DNA from: Sinotaia quadrata
Taxonomy: Eukaryota > Mollusca > Gastropoda > Architaenioglossa > Viviparidae
Assembly: GCA_028829895.1 (NCBI GenBank)
Contig: CM054178.1
Location: 22,042,006 to 22,106,005, forward strand
Direction: 5' to 3'
DNA length: 64,000 bases
Under the pieces are notes generated by a model. That model searched no databases, was not told where the DNA came from, and was given only the letters and a program-made list of their open reading frames with translations. A program made the translations under genes and the position numbers. Shown here piece by piece: positions 1 to 11,800 of this stretch (positions are counted from its first letter, which is position 1; each line of letters opens with the position of its first letter).

Positions 1-131
1 CATGTATAGTCTCCGTGGCAAGATGTATGATCTATAACTTTTTATATATTTTTAATGATTTTTTCGTGTACTAGCGCAATGGGAGCTCACTGCATTAGGG
101 ATTTCTACTCCTGCCAACAATGGACTCTTAC

Positions 132-443
132 CTCAGTGACCACAGTACGAACAGCACCACAACAGTCAAACACAATATCACCGACGCCACAATCTCTGCT
201 TCCATTCGACGACGTGCACGTCTTGAAACTTGAGTTGTCAGGTGACCATTCGTCCGTGACCTTACACTTTGTACGGCACGATAGATTGCCGTGATTAGGT
301 AGACACCACCAATCAGGAACAAGGCCGGCGAATGACATCTGCATCATGCTCCATGCCACTGGCATTATGCCCAGTTTCAACGCCGCTACCATCTGGACCT
401 GAAACTTGCCGATACCACCGATGTCTTCCAACAGATTGTCCAT
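132..443 (-). CDS. SLC22-like organic ion transporter, first coding exon (partial)
   Basis: Encodes the N-terminal 104 residues of a membrane solute carrier resembling the SLC22 organic cation/anion/carnitine transporters. Residues 1-15 (MDNLLEDIGGIGKFQ) match the family's N-terminal pattern. Residues 16-43 form TM1. A large Cys-rich extracellular loop follows, with cysteines at 47, 56, 60, 76, 85, 94 and 95 and N-glycosylation sequons at N53 and N70. The exon ends at TVVTE, where SLC22 proteins continue with a W-x-L-x-C segment, immediately before a good donor (GAG|gtaag at 131-127) in phase 0. All later exons lie left of the window. The ATG at 443-441 is the only one in frame that starts the conserved N-terminus. 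The subfamily and substrate cannot be told from this exon. Family membership is from memory of the conserved pattern. Confidence 0.75.
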
Positions 444-741
444 GATGCTTTAAAAACTGATTCTGTTGCCCAGAGAGAGGGACAGCCTGCTGCGAAGTGA
501 GTGAACTGAAACTGTTATCAGTAAATGCGGTGAAAGCAATACGAGAGTAGACCAATTAACAAATTTTAAACTCTGGGACACTTCGACCTTCTGACACAAA
601 TGAGACAGACACTCTCCATCTATCCTATTTCTTAGGAGTGTCCTGAGTCACACTGCACTTTCAGTGATAGTATAATTTACGCTGATTTTAACAAACTCCT
701 CGAGAAGTTACTACTAACATCTAATATGATTGAGTCAATAA

Positions 742-965
742 GCTACAATAAATGATTGTACTACAATAACTACTGAAGTACAATAAATGATTGTACTACA
801 ATAACTACTGAAGTACAATAAATGATTGTACTACAATAACTACTGAAGTACAATAAATGATTGTACTACAATAACTACTGAACTACAATAAAGTGATTGT
901 ACTACAAGTAACTACTGAACTACAAAAGGTGATTGTACTACAATAACTACTGAAGTACAATAACT
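742..965. repeat. 35-bp minisatellite, about 6 copies
   Basis: The unit tacaataaatgattgtac plus tacaataactactgaag repeats head to tail every 35 bp. The last two copies carry small insertions and deletions. No coding content is seen. Confidence 0.9.
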
Positions 966-1519
966 GAGGGATTATGTCTTAAGGACTATCCAAAACAAGT
1001 CATGCAAGGTTAATGATACGAACAATGATTAATTGATGACAAAGGTGATAATATGATAATATTAATAATAAAGATAACCATAATAATGATAACATTGATA
1101 ATAATGAAGAAGATGACAAGTTAATAGAATGCTTTTTCGAACAGACTCTCCAAGCACCAGAACACAGTTCTCACGCTATAAGAAAACTAATTGAACATGA
1201 CCAAAATGATTATAAATCTACATTCAAAATGACAAAGCAGAATAAATAAACGTTCTTATAAAACAAAGAACACAAGAATGACGAAATAAAAAGATCCGTA
1301 TACATTTTGACACCACATCCAATCTTTCTTTTCTTTTTTTTTTTTTTGTTTGTTTATTTTGTCAGTGAACTATTTAAGTTATATTTTATTTATTGTATCA
1401 TTTAGTCAGTAAACTTGTTATCTTGCTGTTTGCTCCATTTTGCAATGAGCTTATTATGTTACATTTTACTTATTTCAATTACAAGCAAAGTGGTTAAGTG
1501 TCATTTTGACTATGGCGCG

Positions 1520-1690
1520 ACAGTATTATTTACGAGACAGTGTTGTTTACGAGACCGTGAGGCAGCAGCATTGTTTACGAAATCGTGACATGACAGCCAA
1601 ATTTACTGGACCGTGAGGCGACAACGTTGTTTACGGGATCGTGACGTAACAGCCATATTTACGAGACCGTGAGGCGACACGAAAGTATTA
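1520..1690. repeat. Degenerate tandem repeat of about 43-50 bp
   Basis: Successive copies of a unit built on tgttgtttacgagaccgtga and tgaggcgaca. About four diverged copies are present. No gene is visible in the flanking 966-1519, which is AT-rich with aataat runs. Confidence 0.7.
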
Positions 1691-2077
1691 TTATTTATGA
1701 CCATGATGGCCACTCAAAACGGCAGTTTGAATAAAACACTTATTTTTTTTTACATACAGCTCATTCCCTTTGTTCTTTATTTTATCCAGGAAAATAGGAT
1801 TTCTGTCCATTGCTTTATTTTTTTAATTTTAAATCGGCTTGAATGTAAAATATAAATTGTGAGTGAACAGTATACACGTTTTTGCTGCAGATGACTGCAC
1901 CCTGAGCTGTTTGAAAGAAGGGGGAAAATGATTGCTCTACAAAAACACGTCAAGATGTCTTACCTGTTACGAGCTAAGAAGCTGACGCTGAGGCACGCAA
2001 GACTGAAGCAAGTTTCGAAAGCGAGTTTAATTGCAACATAACGACTGCAGCGCTGGTCTGTGACTGCTACTGTGCCG

Positions 2078-2080
<3 letters not shown>

Positions 2081-2118
<38 letters not shown>
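2081..2118. repeat. (CA)n microsatellite
   Basis: An uninterrupted CA dinucleotide run of about 38 bp. The short open frame across it is a by-product of the repeat. Confidence 0.95.
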
Positions 2119-2121
<3 letters not shown>

Positions 2122-2754
2122 TTTCTTAACGAATCATCTCAGAGCCACCAAACAATTTATTTTTTGCTTTTTTCTTAAAGGCCAAGCCAGGCATTTATTT
2201 CACTTAACGTGTACGTGCAAAAAACAACAACAGAACTTTTGAGTTGATTTCTTTCTTCTACAGTTTAATTAACCAGAGCGAGGCTATTAGGCTAAAGTTG
2301 TTAACAAACGTAAATCAAAAGTAAATATGAGCTACCAGTCATTCAAGGATTGATAAAGACAAATGTAATAATTAAACTGAAAATATCACCTCTCCCCCAC
2401 ACACACACACGTCTCACCCACCTATTGATAACAGGACATAGCACTCGTTCTGCCACTGACATCCGGTCAATATAGCTCATCAAAACATTTAGAACGGGGG
2501 AGGGGGGCCCACTACAAACCCAGGCATAACGGGGGTAGGGGGTGGGAGGTGTGGAGAAATCACTACAAACCCAGACACACGTAAAAAAAAAAAAGGTAAG
2601 ATAAAAATAACAAAGCGATTTATTAAAAGCACATAAATCGTTTCATATTTATAAATGCGTTTTACTGTTCGTTCAAGACTTGATGATATAAATTCATTCC
2701 ATTTTATCACAAACGTATTATATCTCACATTAAATTTATTGCTAAAATAAAATA

Positions 2755-2940
2755 CATTATTGATATCATAAACGAGCTTAAGTTTATTATATTCAAATTC
2801 GATTTAATAAAATAACATTATTGAAAGCATAAACGAGTTTATTCTTTTAAAATTCGATTTAATATTATAATAAATTATTGATACCATAAAGGAGCTTACG
2901 TTCATTATTTTAATAACGATTTAATAGTATAATATGAATG
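2755..2940. repeat. AT-rich tandem repeat, about 65-70 bp, 3 copies
   Basis: The block attattgata-cataaacgagctta-ttcaaattcgatttaat recurs three times with divergence. No coding potential is seen. Confidence 0.7.
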
Positions 2941-2984
2941 TTCGTTCACAATCTACCATTTAAAGGAGAGAACCAATAAGGATA

Positions 2985-3235
2985 AGACTGGCCTTTTAGA
3001 GGAGGTTTAGGACTGGTTCTTCAAACTGCAAAATGTGAAGGATGAGAAATGGCTTCTCAGAAAGAAATGTTGACGGCTGTCCCTTAATTAAAGGGTTTTA
3101 TGTGGAGGCTAAGGACTGGCCCTTAATTAAGGGTAGAATGTTAAGAGTACGGACCAACCCCTAATTAAAGAGTAAAATGTAGAAGCTAAAGACTGGCCCT
3201 TAATTAAAGAATGTGGAGGCTGAGGACTGGTTGTA
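2985..3235. repeat. Tandem repeat around cccttaattaaagg
   Basis: Four diverged units of about 55 bp share ggactggcccttaattaa and tgtggaggctaagg. The motif ttaattaa is palindromic. No gene is visible between this array and 3765. Confidence 0.75.
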
Positions 3236-3764
3236 AACGATAAATTACGAGTGCTATCCCTTGTCAGTGACGTAAATTTCTTAGCCTTTCTTGTGTGCAT
3301 GAGATGATATCAGACATTAAATTTAATTGTTGTTATGTTCTCTAATGCTTTCACAGTGAACATTTATTATCAGAATATATCTAAAGTATCCCCGGGTGCG
3401 GATCCTTCCTTTGGCACAAACCCAAATAATTTTAAAATGTAAATATAAGCAGAAAAATATATTGTTTGGCTGTCACCCCGACAGATCCCGGACACATTCG
3501 TGACGGTTAGTACACCATTGTGTATATGAAGGGCCGCGAAATTATTTTTCACACTAAACTTTTAGAAGATTCACTTTTTAAAAAATATTTCGCCATACTT
3601 TCAAAGTAAAGGTGGGCCATTTTCAGTTGAAGATTATGATATAGGCCTAGTACAATCAGCCAGCTACCACGCCTTTTAAATGAGGTGGCAAAATCATGGG
3701 TACAATTTATATATGTCACACGAATATTTCCTGTCTCATCCAGGCCAGTGCTGCAGTGATATAG

Positions 3765-4045
3765 GCAAGAGATATTTTTTTGCGTGTACGACATGCTTTA
3801 TGCTGTTGTCTAGCAAGAGATATTTTTTTGCGTGTACGACATGCTTTATGACTTTATGTTGTCTAGCAAGAGATATTTTCTTGCGTGTATGATATGCTTT
3901 ATATTGTCTACAAAAGATATTTTCTTGTGATTACAACATGCTTCATGTTGTCTAGCAAAAGATATTTTCTTGTGATTAAAATATGCTTCATGTTGTTGTC
4001 TAGCAAAAGATATTTTCTTGTGATTAAAATAAGCTTCGTGTTGTT
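3765..4045. repeat. Tandem repeat of about 45-55 bp, 6 copies
   Basis: The unit tctagcaagagatatttt followed by cttgtgattacaacatgctt and catgttg is repeated six times, drifting from gcgtgtacgac to gtgattaaaat along the array. Open frames across it reflect the repeat. Confidence 0.85.
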
Positions 4046-4984
4046 TGTTTAGGTCGAGGATTTGCAAAAGTGTAAAATGTAGTACCGAAGCACAACGTCT
4101 GAACTTGTAGTGTTTCCAATGACTCTTGATAACTCTCACGTCTTTGGTAACTTTCCCCTGTAAGTTACCAGACAAATCCTTTAAGCCGTTTAAGGCTTGT
4201 TTAAGCAATCGCTAATCTCTTAGTGGAATGACAATCCCAACATTTCTGTCTTGAATTTATGGGAAAGACTTATTGTCTTGAAATAATATACACCTGTACA
4301 GAGTGCTTTGATCATGCCTGCACGTTGAGATCAGCAATTTAAATGTTTCGTTTTAAATATTGCCCATTGTTCACCTTAGCACTTGCTAGTGTAAGCAAGT
4401 TGTTCACTACTACAATATATTTTGTTTGACTGCGTGAATATCAGTAACAGGAATAAAGTGCTCCACAATTCTATCTTAAACATATTTCATATGGAAATAA
4501 GTGACAAATAATGGAAGAGTAAAAATATATGTCATCAAAATGTTCCCCCAAATACTGATGGCTGTTCTTTTCAGTTCAGATCAAAATGGTTTCCAAAATG
4601 TTTCACAAATATTAGTGTTGACTGTGCACAGTGAAATCTCACATGACCCTGAGAAACAAATCAAGGTAGTGTGATATTTTCTGCATATTGGCCAGTATAA
4701 CATGAGGCTTTGGAAATAAAAGTAAACTGTAAGAATCAAACAGTAAAAGAAAATGTTTATCTCTTTATAATCCTGAAGAATTGTTGCTAATTTTTATAGG
4801 AGAGCTTATGAAGGAAAGTCTCAAATGATTTTCGGTTAACGGTCTCTCTAGCTCTCTCTCGTCTTCTACATGATATATCTGTCTGTCTCTCTATCTGTAG
4901 TTCATCATATTTTTCAGTGAACGTCTTTGCACTAAGGCGTTTTATATACAATTTGTGACGGGCACGCCACATAGTTAATGAAAA

Positions 4985-5960
4985 TAGTTATTATTATTAA
5001 TTAATCTTTCATAACTAATTACAAGTGATGAAAATCTTAATTTATTTTATTAATGATTCTCCAACAGACACCACTCGTCTCTCACTTGGCGCTGTAAACG
5101 TTTTCTCTATTCCACCACATTTACAGTCACACGTTTCCAGGAATGGAAAACTTCTTACTAAAGGAGAAGACAAATCCGACTTTTAATCTATATTTTGTGA
5201 CCCCCCTCCACCCGCTTTCTTCTCCAAGATAAGATTTACCAATATGCATTAGAAGATCAATACATTTAACAATAAATTTATTAAATGAACAATGAAATGT
5301 ACATAATTACAATGAAATATATTACTTTATATCAGTATTCCACGAACTCACGTTTGGATAATTTTAGGTTTACACAGTCTAATATATATACATAGAAAAC
5401 AATAAAATTATAGTTCAACAATAGAGTCAATACAAATTACAGGTTAGTCCTATCAGAGAATAGAAATGGAGCTATTAGAGGTAGGTTATTGTAATCTTTA
5501 CATGACCTGGATTAAACTTGCTTCAACAGTCTTCACTTGTTTTTGCAACAATGTCACAATGTGTTGTGTCAACACGTATCTCCCACCACACGTGGTAAAC
5601 CGAAGCATTGTTATATTCTCAAACGGACTTAAGCGCTCTCCTCACTGTCAGTTCCTTCAAGCAGAACACGATGATTACAGTAATTCTGGTAACTTCAATG
5701 TTCTAGAATTCTCATGATGTATCCAGCATGTACATCAAAGTGTATAGTGCACTTACACTCACACACTGCAATAGACATTCCCACACCTTCCCGGTCATTC
5801 AAGTTTCTAACTGGTGAACAGGTGAAGGGTAACTGGAAACTTGAGAGTTGAACTCAAAATGCTACTTGTTCACTGCAAAATATAAATAAGGAGCAAACCT
5901 AAGTTTCCCGCTTATTACAGTATAACTCCATTCTATCTTATAATCCATCCTTAACATACA
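4985..5960 (+). mobile_element. Dispersed element, copy 1 (non-coding)
   Basis: Aligns by eye with the reverse complement of about 40870-41695 and, for its first 270 bp, with 52690-52940. Shared landmarks are ctgtaaacgttttctct, ggaaaacttcttact, aaggagaagacaaatcc, aataaatttattaaat, cttatcagagaa-type sequence and caagcagaaca. The copies are well diverged (many indels), so the element is old. I see no open frame conserved between copies and no clear terminal inverted repeat or target-site duplication, so the class is unknown. Confidence 0.7.
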
Positions 5961-7024
5961 ATCTCTTGCAACAGTATGTATTACCAATACACACACGGTA
6001 AAATAAATACAGCATATCAAACAATGTCAAGCGTTAGCACACTAACTTTAGCGTTAGCACAGCTTAGTTCAAACATTTGTTGAAATAAAAGTCAACCCAC
6101 ATAGTACATCCCTACACATGTATAATATATCAATAGCAAAAATGCATGAAATTTTCTCTCAGTCAGTTTTAACTCACCATCAAGCTAATGATTGCCTTTC
6201 AAAGCCGGACTTTCTTCTTGCAACTTCAAACAAAGTGTATTAGGGAGTAGAATTTTCTACAGCAAGTGAACTCTAATCTCAGCCCATTGGCTGGTCCCGT
6301 TCTCGGAAATCACAACCAATGGATAATAGAAAACTACTCACTCAGTTTGCATTACATCAGCAATCTAGAATATACTCACTTTCAAAAATAACACCATAAG
6401 GAGTGCCCAAGGTCGGTTTGCTCTGACAATTAACATAATTTAAATTTTAAATAGAGATAAGCAAATTTACTGTCACACAATTCAATATATTTCTTTTATT
6501 ATAATATTTCACAAAATTAACAAAGTAAACTATCTGCCATCGCAGTTCATATTATGATTCTTAATTATCCTGTTCCCCACAAATAGTGTCCTGGCTCATT
6601 GCTCAATTCTTGTTACAACTACTTCTTTATCCTTCTTTTCTCGACAGAACTGTTGCTTTGCCAAGTGGACTACTTTCTCATTACTGTAGTTGTCAAACAG
6701 ATTCACAATTACATCGCAAACAGCCATCGAGATTTCTTGTGTTTTGGTCCTGAGAATAAATTTATGGGTGGGTCCCATCGTTTGCAAACAATTAACTGGT
6801 ATTATTGGTTGTACTGTCAAAGAGATTTTGTTTTTTCCCTGAGGAAGGACCATTAGTCGCTATTGATCGTAGGAATTCAGCCCCACCCACACTCTACGGC
6901 CTTGTGATATGCATTTTTTTTGCATTGCACAATTATTATAAATGATATACCCAATTAAACACATTAACATGATGCGGCAATCAACATCGCTGCACTTCCG
7001 AGTAATTTCGTATCTTTACGGCAA
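5961..7024. other. Non-coding stretch, nothing recognised
   Basis: AT-rich sequence. Open frames at 6596-6856 on both strands have no recognisable domain and mirror each other, so neither is called. Copy 1 of the dispersed element may extend some way into it. Confidence 0.5.
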
Positions 7025-7190
7025 CAGTGACGCGTGGCCAGAAGTCTACAAGTCATTTTGTCAGTGACGTGTGGCCAGAAGTCTATAAGTCATTCTGTCA
7101 GTGACGTGTGGCCAGAAGTCTACAAGTCATTCTGTCAATAACGTGTCGTCAGAAGTCAATCTGTCATTGCCGTGGCCAGAAGTCGAATTG
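7025..7190. repeat. 37-bp minisatellite, 4-5 copies
   Basis: The unit cagtgacgtgtggccagaag plus tctacaagtcattctgt repeats at a 37-bp period; the last copies are truncated. Confidence 0.85.
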
Positions 7191-7724
7191 TAACTCTTTC
7201 GTGCTGGGTGAGCAGTCATGAAGAATTTCCTTTGTTTATGTGACGTAATAATTGTAAAGCACTTATAGCTTTATAAGAATAAATATTCTATTCAGTCAAC
7301 TTTATATTATTATTTCACCATCTTCTTATTTTAGATCTGTAACCAGTTGAGTGTTGAAAGTTTAAAAATAGTTTGATATAATTGTTTCCTATTACAGACA
7401 TGTTAAATTCAGTAATAAATATGATAGTTTTGTTGTTTTCGTATCTATTCAGTTACTAATTATTCCGAGTTTAGACTAACGCTAACGCATTCACTCTCAC
7501 CTAGAAGCATTCTCTAGGTTTGTTTATATTCACTCGGTGACTGTTGTGATATTACAGTGAATTTTTACTTGACAGTGTCTGTGTAGACCCATCCCAAATT
7601 CAATCCTAATAAAGAACCATGCCTTCGGGTTTCTAGTTCAGCGTAGGTTAATAAAAATAAATACTCCAAAATCGCTGGTCACATTCGACCTCTTGTAACA
7701 AATTACCTTTGTGATTAATCTAAG

Positions 7725-7850
7725 CAGCAGGAGCCTTAATTTTCAGTTGTACGCAAATTTAATCTAAGCAACAAAAGCCTTAATTTTCAGCTGTACACAA
7801 AGCAATAGGTCCCTTAATTTTCAGCTGTACGCGAATTTAATCTAAGCAAT
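7725..7850. repeat. Short tandem repeat, 3 copies
   Basis: The block taatctaagcaa-agcc-ttaattttcagctgtac occurs three times at 40-45 bp spacing. Confidence 0.75.
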
Positions 7851-8284
7851 AGAAGCCATGGTCTTTAAAATGTTACTATAACATTTATTGTTTAATTCTG
7901 TCCTTATTACTTGAAGAAATCTTCTACTAAGCGTATGATTGAAAGGCACATGACACAGTAATTATCAATTTTGTAACCTTCTAGTCTATAATTAAAGGGC
8001 TGAGAGTACATATTCTAGCTTTCATTCGTTTAAAGAACATTATACTCAATACTGTCTGCTGCTATGCACACATACTATCAGCTAACCTAAGACCAAGTGG
8101 CATTGCCTGTGGTCTCACGGACATTTAGAAAAGTAAGACATCAAAAACAAATTACAAAAAGTAATTTCCAGAACAAAGTATAACTAGAATACACATGACC
8201 TCACAACACTTAAATCTGTTTATAACTTACAACACCTCTTAACTTAAATTAAGCATTTCAGTCACCAAACAATAAAAGTTTCAC

Positions 8285-8600
8285 TGTTCTTCAAGGAACC
8301 ACACAATACCCTGTTCAGTTTTTCAAGTCACCACACAATACCCTGTTCCTTGATAAAGCTTCAAGTCACCACCCCACAATACCTTGTCCACTGTACAAGT
8401 CACCAGTAGTTCACTGTTCCTGAAGTCACCAAACAATACTCTGTTCTTCAAATCACCAAATAATACCATGTTCACTCTTCTTCAAGTCACCACACAACAC
8501 CCATTCACTATTCTTCAACCAACTCACCACAGAATACCCGTTCAATGTTCTTCAAATCACCACACAATATCCTGTTCACAAATCTTCAAGTCACCACATA
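8285..8600. repeat. Degenerate repeat of ttcaagtcaccacacaatac
   Basis: Roughly eight copies of a 40-50 bp unit with ttcaagtcaccacacaatac and cctgttca. It lies just beyond the likely 3' end of RRP9. The 73-codon frame at 8384 is produced by the repeat. Confidence 0.8.
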
Positions 8601-8653
8601 ATTAAAAAAATACCATGAAACAATTTTTGTTTGTTGAGTGAGAGAAAAACTTA

Positions 8654-8659
8654 TTTATT
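8654..8659 (-). terminator. Probable RRP9 poly(A) signal
   Basis: AATAAA on the minus strand, about 170 bp past the RRP9 stop codon. It is the first canonical hexamer after the stop that I noticed; use is inferred. Confidence 0.5.
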
Positions 8660-8827
8660 TCTGAATGCCATATAATTTGTATCAAGACGACAGTTCAAAT
8701 GCAACAACAACCTCAGTCTTTCATATCTCTGAAAAGCATATTGTATAATTCCTCCCACCAACCCACTGGGAAAAACAAAAATCCAAGAAAAACATGCACA
8801 CTGAATATATAATTATTTCTTAAATCA

Positions 8828-11800
8828 TTAAGATGCAGTTTCCTTTTTACAGAGGGGTATGACATAGACAGCATTTTTTGCCTGCTTCATTCGCCACCAT
8901 CGACCCAATCTGTGCTCTTGTCCTACTGCTGCCAGCAAAAAATTTCCATTTGGAGAAAACTGTAGGCTGTTGACAAAACCAGGCTGAAAAAATGAACACA
9001 ATATGATGTCAAAGGTGAAATTTACCTTTATAGATAGTAATCCTTTACTAGCGCATTCAAAACAGGGAAAATCCTAGAGTAAATATAGTTTTAAAAAAAC
9101 AGAAATGAAAAATAACTTGCATATGACTTTTAAAAAATTTATTAGCAAACCAAAAATATATTAAAAAATAGTAATTAAAGTTTTAGTTGCACACTCTTTT
9201 AGTTAATTTGATATTAAATACAACTGTCAATAAAAAATAAAAAAAACTTACCACAGGAACAGAAAACAATGGTGTGAGAGAACGGAAATCTCCTGTACAT
9301 TTCCAGAGTCGAATGAGACCATCCTTGGAACCTGCTGACAAGAAGGAACAGTGCATAACAGGATTTTGTAAAGTAAACAAACTAAAAACTGCACAGGACA
9401 ACTTTATGAAGTTGAGCTAATTCTTTCTCCACATTCCCTTTCATCATTTCAGTGCAACTATGGCTCAAGAATCTCCAATTATGCTAATGGTCTGATATGG
9501 CATTATAATGAAAGAGCATAAATCAGGCTGGTGTATTTGAAGCATATCACCTGTAGACAGGCTTCATAAAGGACTCACCAGATGCTAACAAATCAGTGAA
9601 CTGAAGAGAAGCCACTGATGTAATCCAATTTTCCTCTGTCATTTGACTGGCTCCCTCTACTGTGTGATGTGCATTTTTATATGTGAAAGTGGGCTTCTTT
9701 TTCATCACACTCCATAAACAAAGGCAGCTAAAATAAACAGTATAATAAATAAAATATTTTGAAGCAAGATGAAATTATGAAACAATAATATTTCTATTTA
9801 GAGACAAAAAAACAACAAAATAAAAAAAAAGCCACAAGGATTTTGAAAGCAGTTTTAGTGGAAAAAAAAATTGTAACAATGAAATCTGACAAAACATTTC
9901 AGCTTGATGAGAATGGAGATATGCAAATACCACTCAAAAGGGCTGAAGAATAATTTGTACATTAGAGCAATATGATTTATGTTGTTACAAACATAATTCT
10001 ATGCTAAATACAGAAACCACGAGAGTAAGACAATTACAGGTTAAGGAAGAATAAAGAAATAACCTTTCAGCAGTTAAAAGCACAAACAAATGAAGAAGAA
10101 AAAACTTTTAATCTCACTTGTCTTCCCCACCAGTGATAAAGTTCGACTCATTGATGAGTGACACACAATCAATTGAACCACTGAAACCAATTGAAATGAT
10201 TTAAGCACTTTGTAGAAACTCACATTTTGCAACATTAACCATTGATTACATTGATTGTAGGTGTGTGCATGTGTGCCATGTGAAAAATATATATAAAACA
10301 TTTTGCAATGGTTGTACAAATGGCTAAATTTAAACAGGATTTTATTTTATAATGGGAGCAAACTCTATCAAAACCTGTATTGTAATTTTCTTACAAAACA
10401 TCCCTTAGTAGTCACATTTTTACTTAACAAGACTAAATTTACAGATGTGATAGATATTTAGCAATTCCCCTTGTACCAGTATACACATTTTACACATAAT
10501 ACACATAATCTCACAAGGCTTTATCTGAAGATCTGAAAAGTAGTGAATACCACCCCTTATTATCGTAAGCACATTTTTACTCTACAAAACTATAACACCC
10601 GTTATATCTCAAAGCATATTTTGACCGTACAAAATTTACAAATTTTACACCCCTTATTCCAATAAAAAGCACATTTTGACTCCACAAGACTACATTTATT
10701 TATCCAGTAAAATACTGAGTTAGACAGGAACTTGGGAGTATCATTTTCACCATGACCTCAAAATTGGGAAGATGTGAATTTACAATGCAACCAGTAAAAA
10801 TTAAAATAAATTATTTCTGTTATAATGTTTGTAAGTTTGAAATGATTATTAAAGTGGTGAATGTTCTTACTGTAAATTCTCTGATAACTCTGAATCTTTG
10901 GTGAGACTGTATAACAAATCTTTTCAGTGCAAAAAATAAGCAAGATTCATTCCCGCTGCTTCACAAAGACAGATAAATTCTAAGAGCTAACTAACGAGCA
11001 TTCTCAAAGCACAGTCTTTCAATCTAACTGCCCAAACACACTCAATGCAAATTGCAACCTACCGCAACTTGGTAGGCAAACAAGGGATGAGAGAAAGGAC
11101 AAGACAAAAGCAGTAATCCAAATTGTGGAAGAAATCTGCAAATTACACACCCTGGCTTGCAACAACATTGGATTCACTCAAATGAAAGAGAAAATGGAGG
11201 TATTAAAGGAGGATCATTCTATACAAAATGCTGCTGTAATTTACTTTTTATTTCCTTTGGGAGCTTATGTAGGATTCTGTGAGATTGACTTCAATATCCA
11301 GGGTGAAAGTATTATACTTTGAGGATGCACATCTGGCTGTATGTTAATTAAGAATATTTTGCATGCCTTCTGTTGATTCCAATGATCTATGCTAATTGCT
11401 TCAAGTGTTCCAACAAAAAAAATCAGAGGCATCTGAACATGAACTTTTTTCCCCCAATTATTAGGAATGTAGCAAACTCATTCAAAGTCTATTAATAGAA
11501 TAACTCTGCAGGATATGGAAGAACAAAATAATTGCCTATCTACATTTATCAAACAGATTCAAGATATACTTATAGCAATCCATAATACTAAATAATCAGT
11601 TCTATAACAATTGCAAAGGTAATTCAGCAGAGTGTTTTCAGCCCGATTTTAAAGAAAAATGTTAAGCAGTGACCCAGTACAGTTTTCTATCACCTTTGAT
11701 AAACTTGATTAACAACATATTAAGAGAACGACCACCAAACAGCAGTTTCACTTACAGTTCATGCCTGATTTAAGAAATAATGTCATGAGAACAGCCATAT

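Noticed and set aside
6596..6856. Two overlapping 85-codon frames on opposite strands
   Set aside because: Mirror each other, no domain, no splice sites supporting an exon.
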